Source: an uncultured bacterium (GTDB lineage Bacteria > Pseudomonadota > Alphaproteobacteria > Sphingomonadales > Sphingomonadaceae). From it: a DNA stretch of 64,000 nucleotides. The notes under the pieces are model-generated. The model searched no databases, had not been told where the DNA came from, and saw nothing but the letters and a program-made list of their open reading frames with translations. The stretch lies in contig CALOGB020000119.1 of the NCBI GenBank assembly GCA_942636505.2, positions 49,540-113,539 of the forward strand. Reading direction: 5' to 3'. Numbering within the stretch: position 1 is the stretch's first letter; the number at the start of each line of letters is the position of its first letter. Position numbers and translations under genes: made by a program. Positions 17,816-25,067 of the stretch are shown here, piece by piece.

Positions 17816-18420
17816 GCGCGCTCTCCCTCTTCCTGGGGATCGTCGGGCAGCCCTTCCTCGCGGCCGGGGACCGACATGTCGTAGGCGTTGAGCAGCAGCG
17901 ACACGAGGCAATAGCCGCCGACCAGATAGATCAGCTCCGCGGTCCGATCCTCGCCGAACGCGCGCACGGCACGATCGTAGGTCGAGGCTGGCAGCTGCCG
18001 CCCGCCGGCCAGTGTCACCGCGACGTCGTAGGCGGCCTGCTCCTCTTCGGTCAGGTCGGCGGGACGCTGGCCGGCGGCGATCGTCGCGACCTTCTCGGCC
18101 GACAGACCCGCCGCCTCGCCGACCCGCTCATGCGCGTAAAGTTCGTAGCGCGAGTTGAAGACCGCGCCGGTCGCGAGGATCGCGACCTCGTGCGCCGCCT
18201 TGGGCAGCGTGGCGTTGTCGATCAGCGCCTTGGTATACGTCCAGGCAGCGCGACCGAACGCGGGAAAGCGCAGCATCGGCGCGAACGGCCCGACCAGCGC
18301 GCCATCCGCCCGGTGCGAGACGAAGCCCTTCAGATGCTCGGTGATGTAGGCGTCCATCTCGTCGTGGAGCGGACGCAAATCCGCCGGCATGTCCGCAGGT
18401 GGATAAGGTGGGGTACGCAT
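17812..18420 (-). CDS. Carboxymuconolactone decarboxylase/AhpD-family protein
   Basis: A 202-residue all-helical protein with a CMD domain in the middle ('HEVAILATGAVFNSRYELYAHERVGEAAGLS'). AhpD-type peroxidases use a C-x2-C pair in this helix. Here the cysteines are absent ('VFNSRYELYAH'), as in the non-AhpD CMD subgroup, so thiol peroxidase activity is doubtful. The start ATG 18420 is preceded by GGAG, and the open frame upstream has no ribosome-binding site. It begins the segment with the DUF1440-like and catalase genes. Confidence 0.8.
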   Translation of the reverse strand: MRTPPYPPADMPADLRPLHDEMDAYITEHLKGFVSHRADGALVGPFAPMLRFPAFGRAAWTYTKALIDNATLPKAAHEVAILATGAVFNSRYELYAHERVGEAAGLSAEKVATIAAGQRPADLTEEEQAAYDVAVTLAGGRQLPASTYDRAVRAFGEDRTAELIYLVGGYCLVSLLLNAYDMSVPGREEGLPDDPQEEGERA

Positions 18421-18473
18421 CGCTTGCTCTCCGTTGTCAGGCCGCGCCGGCCAGATGCCGGTCACGCATTGAT

Positions 18474-18501
18474 CGACGGGGCGGCACCGGCCACCCCGTC
18501 G
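18474..18501 (-). terminator. Hairpin between esterase and CMD-family gene
   Basis: CGACGGGG (18474-18481) and CCCCGTCG (18494-18501) form a perfect 8-bp GC-rich stem just after the esterase stop on the minus strand. No T-run follows, so it may be a weak terminator or an mRNA-stabilising hairpin that separates the esterase from the downstream genes. Confidence 0.35.
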
Positions 18502-18507
18502 AACCGA

Positions 18508-19629
18508 TCAGCGGCGGGGCGCGCCTGCGAACGCTGCCTTCAGGCGCGCGACCGCCAGCTCGTTGGCGTCCTTGGCACCGCGAACGACCTTCGCCATGCC
18601 GAAGAACTCATGCGTCACGCCCGGGAAGATCTTCTGCTCGACCTTCACGCCCGCGGTGCGCATCGCCGCGGCCAGAGTCTCGCCGTCCGAGCGCAGCGGA
18701 TCGATCTGCGCATTAATGATCGTCGTCGGCGGCAGGCCGCGCAGGTTGGCGGCGACCAGGTTCAGACGCGGGTCCTGCGCATCGGCGGCGCTGGTCTGGT
18801 AATAATAGCCGAACCACTTCAGCATCGCTGCATTCAACGGCTTGGCGTTCGCCGAATCCTTGCGCGATGGCAGCGTCATGCTGCTGTTGGCGATCGGATA
18901 AACCGAGACGATGTAGCGCGGCACGGTCAGTCGATTGTCGCGCGCGTAGATCGCCGTCGCGACTGCAAGGTTGCCGCCCGCGCTCTCGCCCGCCACCGCG
19001 ATCTTCGCAGGATCGCCGCCCCAGCTCGCCGCGTTCTGCAACGTCCAGCGATAGGCCGCTGCGGCGTCGTCATGCTGCGCCGGAAACTTGAACTCGGGCG
19101 CGTGGCGATACTCGACCGACACCACGATCGCGTTGAGCGCCTTGGCCATCGCGCGTGGTGCCGAATCATACGTGGTCACGTCGGCGATCACCCAGCCGCC
19201 GCCATGATAATAGACGACGACCGGCATCGGCTTGCCATTCGCGGGCGCTGCCGCTGGCTTGTAAATGCGCGCGAACTGCTGGGCGTCAGAGCCATACGGC
19301 ACGTCCTGCGTCGTTACCGAAGCGTCGGGCGCGGTTGACATGCCCTGCTGGACCATCGCCGCCTTGGCGCCATCGGCGGCCGAAGGCTGCATCCGCGCCT
19401 GCGCCGGCGTCAGCGTCTCGATCGGCTTGCCGCCGAGACCCGCGAGCGCGTCGAGCACCTTCTGCATGTCGGGCGCGGCCTTGGGCGGCTGCGTCGCGCT
19501 CGCCGGCGGGGCTGCGGGCGGCGGTGTGCTAGGCGAGCGGGCCGATTGGGCGAGTACGCCTGCCGATGCGGTCAGCAGCGCCGCCGCGAAAAGGCTGCGC
19601 GCGACGGGGCGCTTCGAGATGGAAACCAT
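18508..19629 (-). CDS. Exported alpha/beta hydrolase (hormone-sensitive-lipase-like esterase)
   Basis: A 373-residue precursor with a signal peptide (about residues 1-27, ending 'AGVLAQ') and a Pro/Ala-rich linker. Next comes an HSL-type esterase domain: oxyanion motif 'YYHGGGW', nucleophile elbow 'GESAGG', catalytic Asp probably in 'AQIDPLRSD', and His in 'VTHEFFG'. It would hydrolyse short-chain esters in the periplasm. AGGAGG precedes ATG 19629. It is divergent from the Crp/Fnr-family gene and shares the 94-base intergenic region holding the dyad site. Confidence 0.88.
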   Translation of the reverse strand: MVSISKRPVARSLFAAALLTASAGVLAQSARSPSTPPPAAPPASATQPPKAAPDMQKVLDALAGLGGKPIETLTPAQARMQPSAADGAKAAMVQQGMSTAPDASVTTQDVPYGSDAQQFARIYKPAAAPANGKPMPVVVYYHGGGWVIADVTTYDSAPRAMAKALNAIVVSVEYRHAPEFKFPAQHDDAAAAYRWTLQNAASWGGDPAKIAVAGESAGGNLAVATAIYARDNRLTVPRYIVSVYPIANSSMTLPSRKDSANAKPLNAAMLKWFGYYYQTSAADAQDPRLNLVAANLRGLPPTTIINAQIDPLRSDGETLAAAMRTAGVKVEQKIFPGVTHEFFGMAKVVRGAKDANELAVARLKAAFAGAPRR

Positions 19630-19673
19630 GTGATCCTCCTGTTTGATCGCTCATGAACAAAGCAGGATGGCCA

Positions 19674-19696
19674 ACGTTGCTGTACGGAACCGTGCA
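19674..19696. promoter_or_regulatory. Operator-like dyad between esterase and Crp/Fnr-family gene
   Basis: TGTACGGAACCGTGCA (19681-19696) is a 16-base inverted repeat with one mismatch between arms, preceded by ACGTTGC. It is the second copy of the site at 16163-16185. It lies 52 bases from the esterase start and 28 bases from the regulator start, so it could serve both divergent promoters and allow autoregulation. Confidence 0.65.
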
Positions 19697-19723
19697 AAGT
19701 CCGCCGGTTAGCAGGAGAATTGG

Positions 19724-20503
19724 GTGTCGACGATCGTTTCCATCACCGGCGCAACGCCTCGCGCAGCGGTCGATCGCGATGACGCCCCTGTCGAAAGAAT
19801 GGTCGGCAATCGGCTGCTAGCCAGCCTCTCCCCGGAAGATTTCGGCTTGCTGGCGCCGCATCTCGAGCCAGTATCGTTCGCAGTCGGCGACTTCATCACG
19901 CGAGCCGGCGATCCGATCGAAAGCATCTGCTTTCTGGAACAGGGTATTGCCGGAGTGCTGGATTCGCTTGACGATGATCGTCGCTATGCGGTCGGTCTGG
20001 TCGGCGCCGAGGGGTTCATCGGCTGGCCGCTGGTGATGGGCGACGATCGCTCGCCCTACGACGTCACGATGCGCGCCGAGCGCGGCCAGGCGCTGCGCAT
20101 GCCCGCCAAGGCGTTGCTGGCAGCGGTGGACCAAAGCCCTACGCTGCGCCTGACACTGCTCCGCTTCGCCCACGTGTTCATGGTGCAGATGGGCCGGACC
20201 GTCGTGTCATCGCTGGCGCATTCGATCGAACGCCGCATGGCCCGGTGGATCCTACTCTACCACGACCGTGTCCAGGCCGACGAGATCTGCATGACGCATG
20301 AGGAGTTCCGGCTGATGCTCGGCGTTCGTCGTAGCAGCGTTACGGACGCACTCCACCGGCTGGAGGAGGAGCATGCGATCCGAGCCGTACGGGCTAAGGT
20401 TCTGGTCCACGATCGGACAAAGCTTATGGCCCTGGCGGGCGATACATATGGCCAACCAGAGCAGGACTATGTCCGCCTCCTACAGATGGACCGGAACCGC
20501 TAA
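19724..20503 (+). CDS. Crp/Fnr-family transcriptional regulator
   Basis: A 259-residue protein starting at GTG 19724, with AGGAG six bases upstream. A cNMP-binding-like beta-barrel occupies about residues 25-140 ('FITRAGDPIESICFLEQGIAGVL'), followed by the long dimer helix and a winged helix-turn-helix ('FRLMLGVRRSSVTDALHRLEEE'). The N-terminal cysteine cluster of oxygen-sensing FNR is absent, and the cyclic-nucleotide phosphate-binding arginine motif is not evident, so the signal is unknown. It is divergent to a stress gene cluster and next to one of two identical-type dyads, which makes it the natural candidate regulator of that cluster. Confidence 0.85.
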   Translation: MSTIVSITGATPRAAVDRDDAPVERMVGNRLLASLSPEDFGLLAPHLEPVSFAVGDFITRAGDPIESICFLEQGIAGVLDSLDDDRRYAVGLVGAEGFIGWPLVMGDDRSPYDVTMRAERGQALRMPAKALLAAVDQSPTLRLTLLRFAHVFMVQMGRTVVSSLAHSIERRMARWILLYHDRVQADEICMTHEEFRLMLGVRRSSVTDALHRLEEEHAIRAVRAKVLVHDRTKLMALAGDTYGQPEQDYVRLLQMDRNR

Positions 20504-20668
20504 GGCCTCGCGCTAGGTGACCCAGTTGCGGACGTTCAACAGCCCACGTCGCTTCCTAATAGCAGTCGTTCATTCAGGTTACGCAGAACTGTGATTGAGC
20601 ACTTGCTGCGCGACCCGTTCCGGGTGAAAATGGAGATCGACAGGGCATCCGCCGAAAGGATTTGATCC

Positions 20669-21334
20669 ATGCGCAAGCTGACCGGTGCGGCGTTCGTATC
20701 GCTTGACGGCGTGATGCAAGCACCTGGAGGCCCTACGGAAGATCCGACCGGGGACTTTGGCCAGGGCGGTTGGGTGTTCGGCATAGGTGACGATGTGATC
20801 GATCCAGTGCTAGGCGAGATGTTCAACCCGCCCTACGCGCTGCTTCTCGGTCGACGGACCTACGATATCTTTGCAGCCTACTGGCCGTTCGTCGAAGGCG
20901 AGATGGCGGGCATGGGCCGCGCTCTGACCGCCGCCGAAAAGCATGTAGTAACTCATGGCGATCAGCCGCTCGACTGGGCAAACAGCTATCGCTTGGACGG
21001 CATTGACGCCATCCGAACCTTGAAGGATAGCGACGGTCCGGACTTGCTAATCCAAGGCTCCTCCACGCTCTATCCTGCACTGCTCACCGCCGGGCTAATT
21101 GACGAACTGGTACTCATGACCTTTCCAGTCGTGCTGGGGACCGGCAAGCGTCTGTTCGGCGACGGCACGCCTTCGGGCGCGCTGAGCCTGCTCGACCATC
21201 GAGTTGGCGCAAAGGGCGTGATCGTCACACGCTGGGCACAGGCCGGACAGATTCCGACTGTGGGCCATCCTCATCCCAGCACCAGTGAAGCTGAGGCTGA
21301 ACGCCAGCGGCGGATGAACGAGGGGACCTGGTAG
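20669..21334 (+). CDS. Dihydrofolate-reductase-like protein (RibD C-terminal family)
   Basis: A 221-residue protein; AAAGGA precedes ATG 20669. It reads 'MRKLTGAAFVSLDGVMQAPGGP', then 'LLLGRRTYDIFAAYWP', 'DLLIQGSSTLYPALL' and 'LVLMTFPVVLGTGKRLF', the full motif series of the YyaP/RibD-C dihydrofolate reductase-like family. A pyridine-nucleotide-dependent reductase is expected, with substrate unknown. It stands alone between the regulator and a decayed region. Confidence 0.85.
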   Translation: MRKLTGAAFVSLDGVMQAPGGPTEDPTGDFGQGGWVFGIGDDVIDPVLGEMFNPPYALLLGRRTYDIFAAYWPFVEGEMAGMGRALTAAEKHVVTHGDQPLDWANSYRLDGIDAIRTLKDSDGPDLLIQGSSTLYPALLTAGLIDELVLMTFPVVLGTGKRLFGDGTPSGALSLLDHRVGAKGVIVTRWAQAGQIPTVGHPHPSTSEAEAERQRRMNEGTW

Positions 21335-21658
21335 TCCTAGCTCCTCATCTCACACCAGCCTCACAAGCCGTTCAGCTTGTCCTTTGCATTACCCATTTTC
21401 AAACACTCGTTCGGGAAGCCTGTGTTCACTGCCAAGTAAAGAGAATCTCCCAGAGATCGAGCGAACGTTGAACTGCACGCTGGAAAAAACCAAGTCCTGC
21501 ACAATTCATGCATCGAGCGCCGCCGTCGGTGCGCGCCGACAGGCATGGTCACCAGCGGATTATTGACCTTGATGACGGCCAAGATCGATCAGCAGACGTC
21601 TGCCTCTATGCGATCTGCGTGCTTGACGACGACATGGTCACCTTCGAGAGTTGGCATA
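21335..21658. other. Intergenic region without a recognisable gene
   Basis: Only short overlapping frames are present. The segment just before 21659 ('TTGGCATAAT') could be a promoter remnant of the TPR relic that follows. Confidence 0.4.
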
Positions 21659-21913
21659 ATGGCATCAACTCCGAACTCCCGCTGGTCGCCCGAGCTCATG
21701 CAGGCCGCGCTTGCGTTGCACGACAACCAGCTTCACGTCGCCGAACCGCTGCTGAAGGCGTATCTCAAGCGCGATCCATTCGATGCGCGCGCGATCCGGA
21801 TGCTGGCCGAATTGGCCGGGCGGATCGGCCGGTACGGCGATGCGGAGGCGTTGCTGCGGCGTGCGGTCGCCTCCCGCATCGTTCGTCTTGCACTTAGCGC
21901 AGAGGTCAGATGA
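21659..21913 (+). pseudogene. N-terminal fragment of a TPR (sulfotransferase-type) protein
   Basis: ATG 21659 begins a frame reading 'ELMQAALALHDNQLHVAEPLLKAYLKRDP' and 'AIRMLAELAGRIGRYGDAEALLRRAV', two clear TPR units as found at the N-terminus of TPR-sulfotransferases. Similarity stops at about 21870 and the frame ends at 21913 in sequence that is antisense to an AAA+ relic. The rest of the protein is absent. Confidence 0.6.
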
Positions 21914-22041
21914 GCTGCGGCGACAGTCTTGTTCCCCGCCAGGATCGCCTCTTTGGTTGCCTCATCTGCAACCCGGGCGAGCTCTGCTGAACTTAGGCCA
22001 CCCGATAGGCTGCGTACACAGCCCCGTGCCTTAATCGACAA
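21870..22041 (-). pseudogene. C-terminal fragment of an AAA+ ATPase
   Basis: The minus-strand frame reads 'GLSSAELARVADEATKEAIL' and 'AHLTSALSARR', the lid subdomain that ends many AAA+ ATPases ('GLSGAELARxxExAxKxAI...'). The Walker motifs and everything before are missing. The fragment abuts the TPR relic tail to tail at about 21870, marking a recombination junction. Confidence 0.55.
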
Positions 22042-22074
22042 CCCGCTTTCCGCTATTCACCAGTGAGCGATCCG

Positions 22075-22099
22075 GGAGCAACCCTCGCTCCCTTTTTTG
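22075..22099 (+). terminator. Rho-independent terminator without a matching intact gene
   Basis: GGGAGC (22075-22080), a seven-base loop, GCTCCC (22088-22093) and six T residues (22094-22099) form a textbook terminator on the plus strand. No intact plus-strand gene lies directly before it, since only the TPR relic does. It therefore probably belonged to a lost gene or a small RNA. Confidence 0.7.
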
Positions 22100-22196
22100 C
22101 TTGCGCCAAATGGAGCTACATACGTTCGATGACGTATGACGCCGCCCCCCGTTTTCAGGCATCTCTCTCTTAGAAGCTTGGCATCGCGGGGTAAGT

Positions 22197-23201
22197 ATGA
22201 GCGGAGTTCGTGTCGGCAATAGAGTGATCGGAGCACAGGCGCCGGTCATCGTGGGGTGGGAAAACATTCCCAAGGTCGAGGGCGGCCCGGTCAAGCAGAT
22301 CTTCTTCACCTGGTTCCAGCCGACGATGCTGTTCGCGCTGATAGCCTTCTGGTTCTACGCGCCCAATTCGATCGCCAAGGCATCGACCGCGATCGGCATC
22401 GGCATCGGCTTCAAAGTGCTGTTGCTGGGCCTCGAATGGCTGGCGCCGCGGCATGAGAGTTGGCGACTGACCTGGAAGGAACTGACTACCGATCTCTTCT
22501 ATGTCGGGATCGGCTTTACCGTCGTCCGCATGATCGACAGCTATATCGGCGATGGTGCGATGATCGAGGCGATCCAGCACTCGTTCGACTGGGAAAAGTT
22601 CGCCTGGTTCACCGGCCTGCCCTTGCTGGTGCAGGCGCTGATGATCTCGCTGGTGTTCGATTTCGGGCAATATTGGATGCACCGCGGGATGCACAACTGG
22701 CATCCACTGTGGCTGGCGCACGCGCCGCATCACTACATCACCCAGCTCAACGTCAACAAGGGCGCGGTCGGCAATCCGGTCGAGCTGTTCCTGATCGGGC
22801 TCGGCATCGGCGGGTTCTTCGATTTCGTGCCGCGCGCCGCCCTGCTCGCAGGGGCTTTCGGCCTAGCGGTCGGCACCTACCAGCACATCAACGTCCGCTT
22901 CAACTCGCCGCGCTGGTGGCGCTTCCTGTTCAACACCACCGAGCATCACAGCGTACATCATTCGCAAGACTATGAGGCGAGCCGCAGCAATTATTCCAAC
23001 ACATGGGTGATCATCGACCGTGTGTTCGGGACGTGCGTCGACGGCGAGGCAGAACTGCTCGGGATGGAAGGCGGTCGCCCGATGTCGGTCCGCGAGACGA
23101 TGACCTACACGTTCACGGAAGGGTGGAAGTCGGCCAAGGAACGGTTCGGTCGGCGGTCGATGGGCGCGATGGCGCCGGCCCCGATGGTCCCCGCAGAATG
23201 A
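22197..23201 (+). CDS. Sterol desaturase/fatty-acid hydroxylase family protein, copy 1
   Basis: A 334-residue integral membrane di-iron enzyme with about four to six hydrophobic segments. It has the histidine clusters 'HRGMH', 'HAPHH' and 'EHHSVHH' of the fatty-acid hydroxylase superfamily. It would hydroxylate or desaturate a lipid, such as a sphingolipid, carotenoid or hopanoid; the sequence does not say which. The stop overlaps the next start (ATGA). A clear paralogue is at 38834-39733 and shares the 'KGAVGNP-ELFLI' and 'DRVFGT/DRLFGT' stretches. Confidence 0.88.
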   Translation: MSGVRVGNRVIGAQAPVIVGWENIPKVEGGPVKQIFFTWFQPTMLFALIAFWFYAPNSIAKASTAIGIGIGFKVLLLGLEWLAPRHESWRLTWKELTTDLFYVGIGFTVVRMIDSYIGDGAMIEAIQHSFDWEKFAWFTGLPLLVQALMISLVFDFGQYWMHRGMHNWHPLWLAHAPHHYITQLNVNKGAVGNPVELFLIGLGIGGFFDFVPRAALLAGAFGLAVGTYQHINVRFNSPRWWRFLFNTTEHHSVHHSQDYEASRSNYSNTWVIIDRVFGTCVDGEAELLGMEGGRPMSVRETMTYTFTEGWKSAKERFGRRSMGAMAPAPMVPAE

Positions 23202-23878
23202 CCGCAGCCGCAACCACCGCAGACCGAGCCACGGCGCTCGACTCAACGTCCCCACGCGCATCGCTGGGATACTCCGTCTATCGGCGCTTCATCGACGGGA
23301 TCTGGCACGTCGAGGGGAGTCTCGCGCTCGTGCCGGGAGACTCTGCTGACGACGCCTTCGACCGGCTCGACCCGCTGTTCCAGCAGACCGGTACAACGCG
23401 CGACCGGGCAGGCAACTCGCTGACGTTTCGCAAGCAAGGCCAGCCTGCACAGGACAAGATGGCGGTATTCGACGGCGGCGTCCTGCGGATCGAGCCGACT
23501 GCTGCTGGACTGATGTTGCGATACCGCCTCGCCAGCCGGGCATTGCTGTTCTGCTTTCTCGCGCCCTTGCTGTTTCTCGTATTCGCGCAGGCGACGATCG
23601 TCCTCGGCAAGTTCGAGCAGGCGAGGACCGAGGCCAAGGGCAAGAAGCCCGAGGTCAAGAAACCGCCTGTGGTGCTGAACCCGATCGACAAGGCGCTGGG
23701 CGCTCCCGAACCCGACGCGCCCAAGAATAAGAGCAAGAAGGACGAGGACGACAAGAAGCCGTCGCCGACGCCCGCCTATGTCTTCGCGGGAATGTTCGCT
23801 GCGCTTTACGCCGTCGGGCGCATTCTCGAAGATCGGCGGATCAAGAGGCTGTTCCGGAAACGCCTACTGGGCGCTTAG
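23198..23878 (+). CDS. Membrane protein of unknown function
   Basis: A 226-residue protein starting at ATG 23198 within the stop of the hydroxylase gene, so translationally coupled. A soluble N-terminal domain of about 105 residues is followed by a hydrophobic segment ('LLFCFLAPLLFLVFAQATIVL', about 110-132). Then come a strongly charged Lys/Pro/Glu-rich linker and a second membrane segment near 'PAYVFAGMFAALYAVGRIL', with a basic tail. No known family is recognised. Coupling suggests it assists or modifies the hydroxylase. Confidence 0.75.
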   Translation: MTAAATTADRATALDSTSPRASLGYSVYRRFIDGIWHVEGSLALVPGDSADDAFDRLDPLFQQTGTTRDRAGNSLTFRKQGQPAQDKMAVFDGGVLRIEPTAAGLMLRYRLASRALLFCFLAPLLFLVFAQATIVLGKFEQARTEAKGKKPEVKKPPVVLNPIDKALGAPEPDAPKNKSKKDEDDKKPSPTPAYVFAGMFAALYAVGRILEDRRIKRLFRKRLLGA

Positions 23879-23911
23879 CAGCCCACGAACGAACGGTTCA
23901 ATCCGCACGCG

Positions 23912-24907
23912 TTGCGCAAGAACGACACGCAGCTAAAGGTGCTCCCGGACAATCCGGGAGCCGAGTGTTTGGACGATAACGCGATCCTGCCTGACAAGAC
24001 CTTCGCGAGCCGGGTCGACTGGAACCTGTTGCGCACCTTCGTCGAAATCGTTCGGGCGGGTGGCATCGGCGCAGCCGCGCGCAAATTGAACAAGCAGCAA
24101 CCGAGCATCAGCGCAGCGCTGAAACGGCTGGAGGACCAGGTCGGCGTCGAGCTGCTCAAGCGATCGTCCTCGGGTGTCGAAATGACACCAGCCGGCACGG
24201 CGCTTCTCGGACTGTGCGAGGAGATGCTCGAAGCGGCGAGGATGGTCCCGCATCAGGTCGCGCAGGCCACTAAGCGCGTCGAGGGTATCGTCCGCATCCA
24301 GCTGATCTCGGCGGTGACATCGACAGAATTCGACGAGGCGATCGTCAGCTTCCACCGTCGCAACCCCAACATCCACATCGAGATCCGCGTCTCGCCGTGG
24401 CGCGCGGTCCTCAACGCGCTGGAGCAGGGCGATGCCGAGATCGGCGTCGGCTACGACAGCAACCCACGAAGCAGCCTGGTCTACGAACCGCTGTTCGTCG
24501 AACGCCAGCAGCTCTATTGCGCGCGCAGCCACCCCCTTTTCGGACACCGCGTCGACCGACTGGGCGAACTGAAAGACGAGGGCTTCGTCCTTACCGGTGA
24601 TGACGAACTCGATACCATCACGCGCCTGCGCCGTCGTTATCGCCTCGGCACCAAGGCAACCGGGCATGCGGAGGACATCAACGAGGCCGCCCGACTGATT
24701 ACCCTGGGCGTCGGCATCGGCTTCCTGCCGGTACTCGCCGCGGCGGACGCGGTCGCCAGGGGCCGGTTGTGGCCGCTGCTCCACGCCGACGCAGAGCCCG
24801 CCTACGACATCTTCCTGCTCGCGCGGGCTGATCCGTCACGCGACACCGCCACCCAGTTGTTCCTCGACGAAGTCACCCGGCGCCACCGGGCGCAACGCAG
24901 GGCATAG
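23912..24907 (+). CDS. LysR-family transcriptional regulator
   Basis: A winged helix-turn-helix ('DWNLLRTFVEIVRAGGIGAAARKLNKQQPSIS...') is followed by a LysR substrate-binding domain ('GIVRIQLISAVTSTEFDEAIVSF' onward). The exact start is uncertain: TTG 23912 gives 331 residues, with about 30 before the conserved domain, and a shorter form is possible. It lies directly upstream of, and in the same direction as, the guanidine/urea operon, which it may control, although LysR genes are more often divergent to their targets. Confidence 0.85.
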   Translation: MRKNDTQLKVLPDNPGAECLDDNAILPDKTFASRVDWNLLRTFVEIVRAGGIGAAARKLNKQQPSISAALKRLEDQVGVELLKRSSSGVEMTPAGTALLGLCEEMLEAARMVPHQVAQATKRVEGIVRIQLISAVTSTEFDEAIVSFHRRNPNIHIEIRVSPWRAVLNALEQGDAEIGVGYDSNPRSSLVYEPLFVERQQLYCARSHPLFGHRVDRLGELKDEGFVLTGDDELDTITRLRRRYRLGTKATGHAEDINEAARLITLGVGIGFLPVLAAADAVARGRLWPLLHADAEPAYDIFLLARADPSRDTATQLFLDEVTRRHRAQRRA

Positions 24908-24921
24908 ATGCAGCCTATGCC
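24901..24921 (+). terminator. Hairpin at the end of the LysR gene
   Basis: GGCATAG (24901-24907, including the LysR stop codon) pairs with CTATGCC (24915-24921) around a seven-base loop, followed by TTTCAT. The short T-run makes it a weak intrinsic terminator that would separate the LysR gene from the following operon. Confidence 0.5.
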
Positions 24922-24951
24922 TTTCATCAGTATTTTACCTCTTCATTGATG

Positions 24952-25045
24952 ATCCTCGGCGGGCCAACGTTGCCCAAGGATGATGCTGGCATCCGCCGTT
25001 CCTGTTCCCTCTCTTAAAGGAGCACGGCGGCGCACTGGCATCATC
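24952..25045 (+). promoter_or_regulatory. Nested, mutually exclusive stem structures before the guanidine/urea operon
   Basis: Stem I pairs GATGATGC (24979-24986) with GCATCATC (25038-25045). Stem II inside it pairs CCGCCGT (24993-24999) with ACGGCGG (25024-25030). An earlier hairpin (ATCCT 24952-24956 and GGGC 24961-24964 with GCCC 24972-24975 and AGGAT 24977-24981) shares bases with stem I, so the two cannot form together. The structure ends nine bases before the AAGGGG ribosome-binding site (25054-25059). No guanidine-I (ykkC) consensus is visible. It could be a leader RNA switch or, as DNA, a LysR binding site. Confidence 0.45.
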
Positions 25046-25067
25046 GGGTGGTTAAGGGGTGTGCTTG

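Noticed and set aside
19686..19708. GGAAC followed by GGTT as an EcfG general-stress promoter
   Set aside because: The spacer is 15 bases where 16-17 is expected, and the GGAAC is explained by the dyad. The second dyad copy has no matching -10.
22031..22309. Minus-strand frame across the start of hydroxylase copy 1
   Set aside because: It overlaps the coding start and the terminator, with no domain and an implausible composition.
24908..25067. Search for a guanidine-I (ykkC), guanidine-II or guanidine-III riboswitch before the carboxylase operon
   Set aside because: The conserved blocks (such as CTAGGGTTCCG and ACTGGTCCGAGAG) and paired ACGR loops were not found. Only the different nested structure reported above is present.
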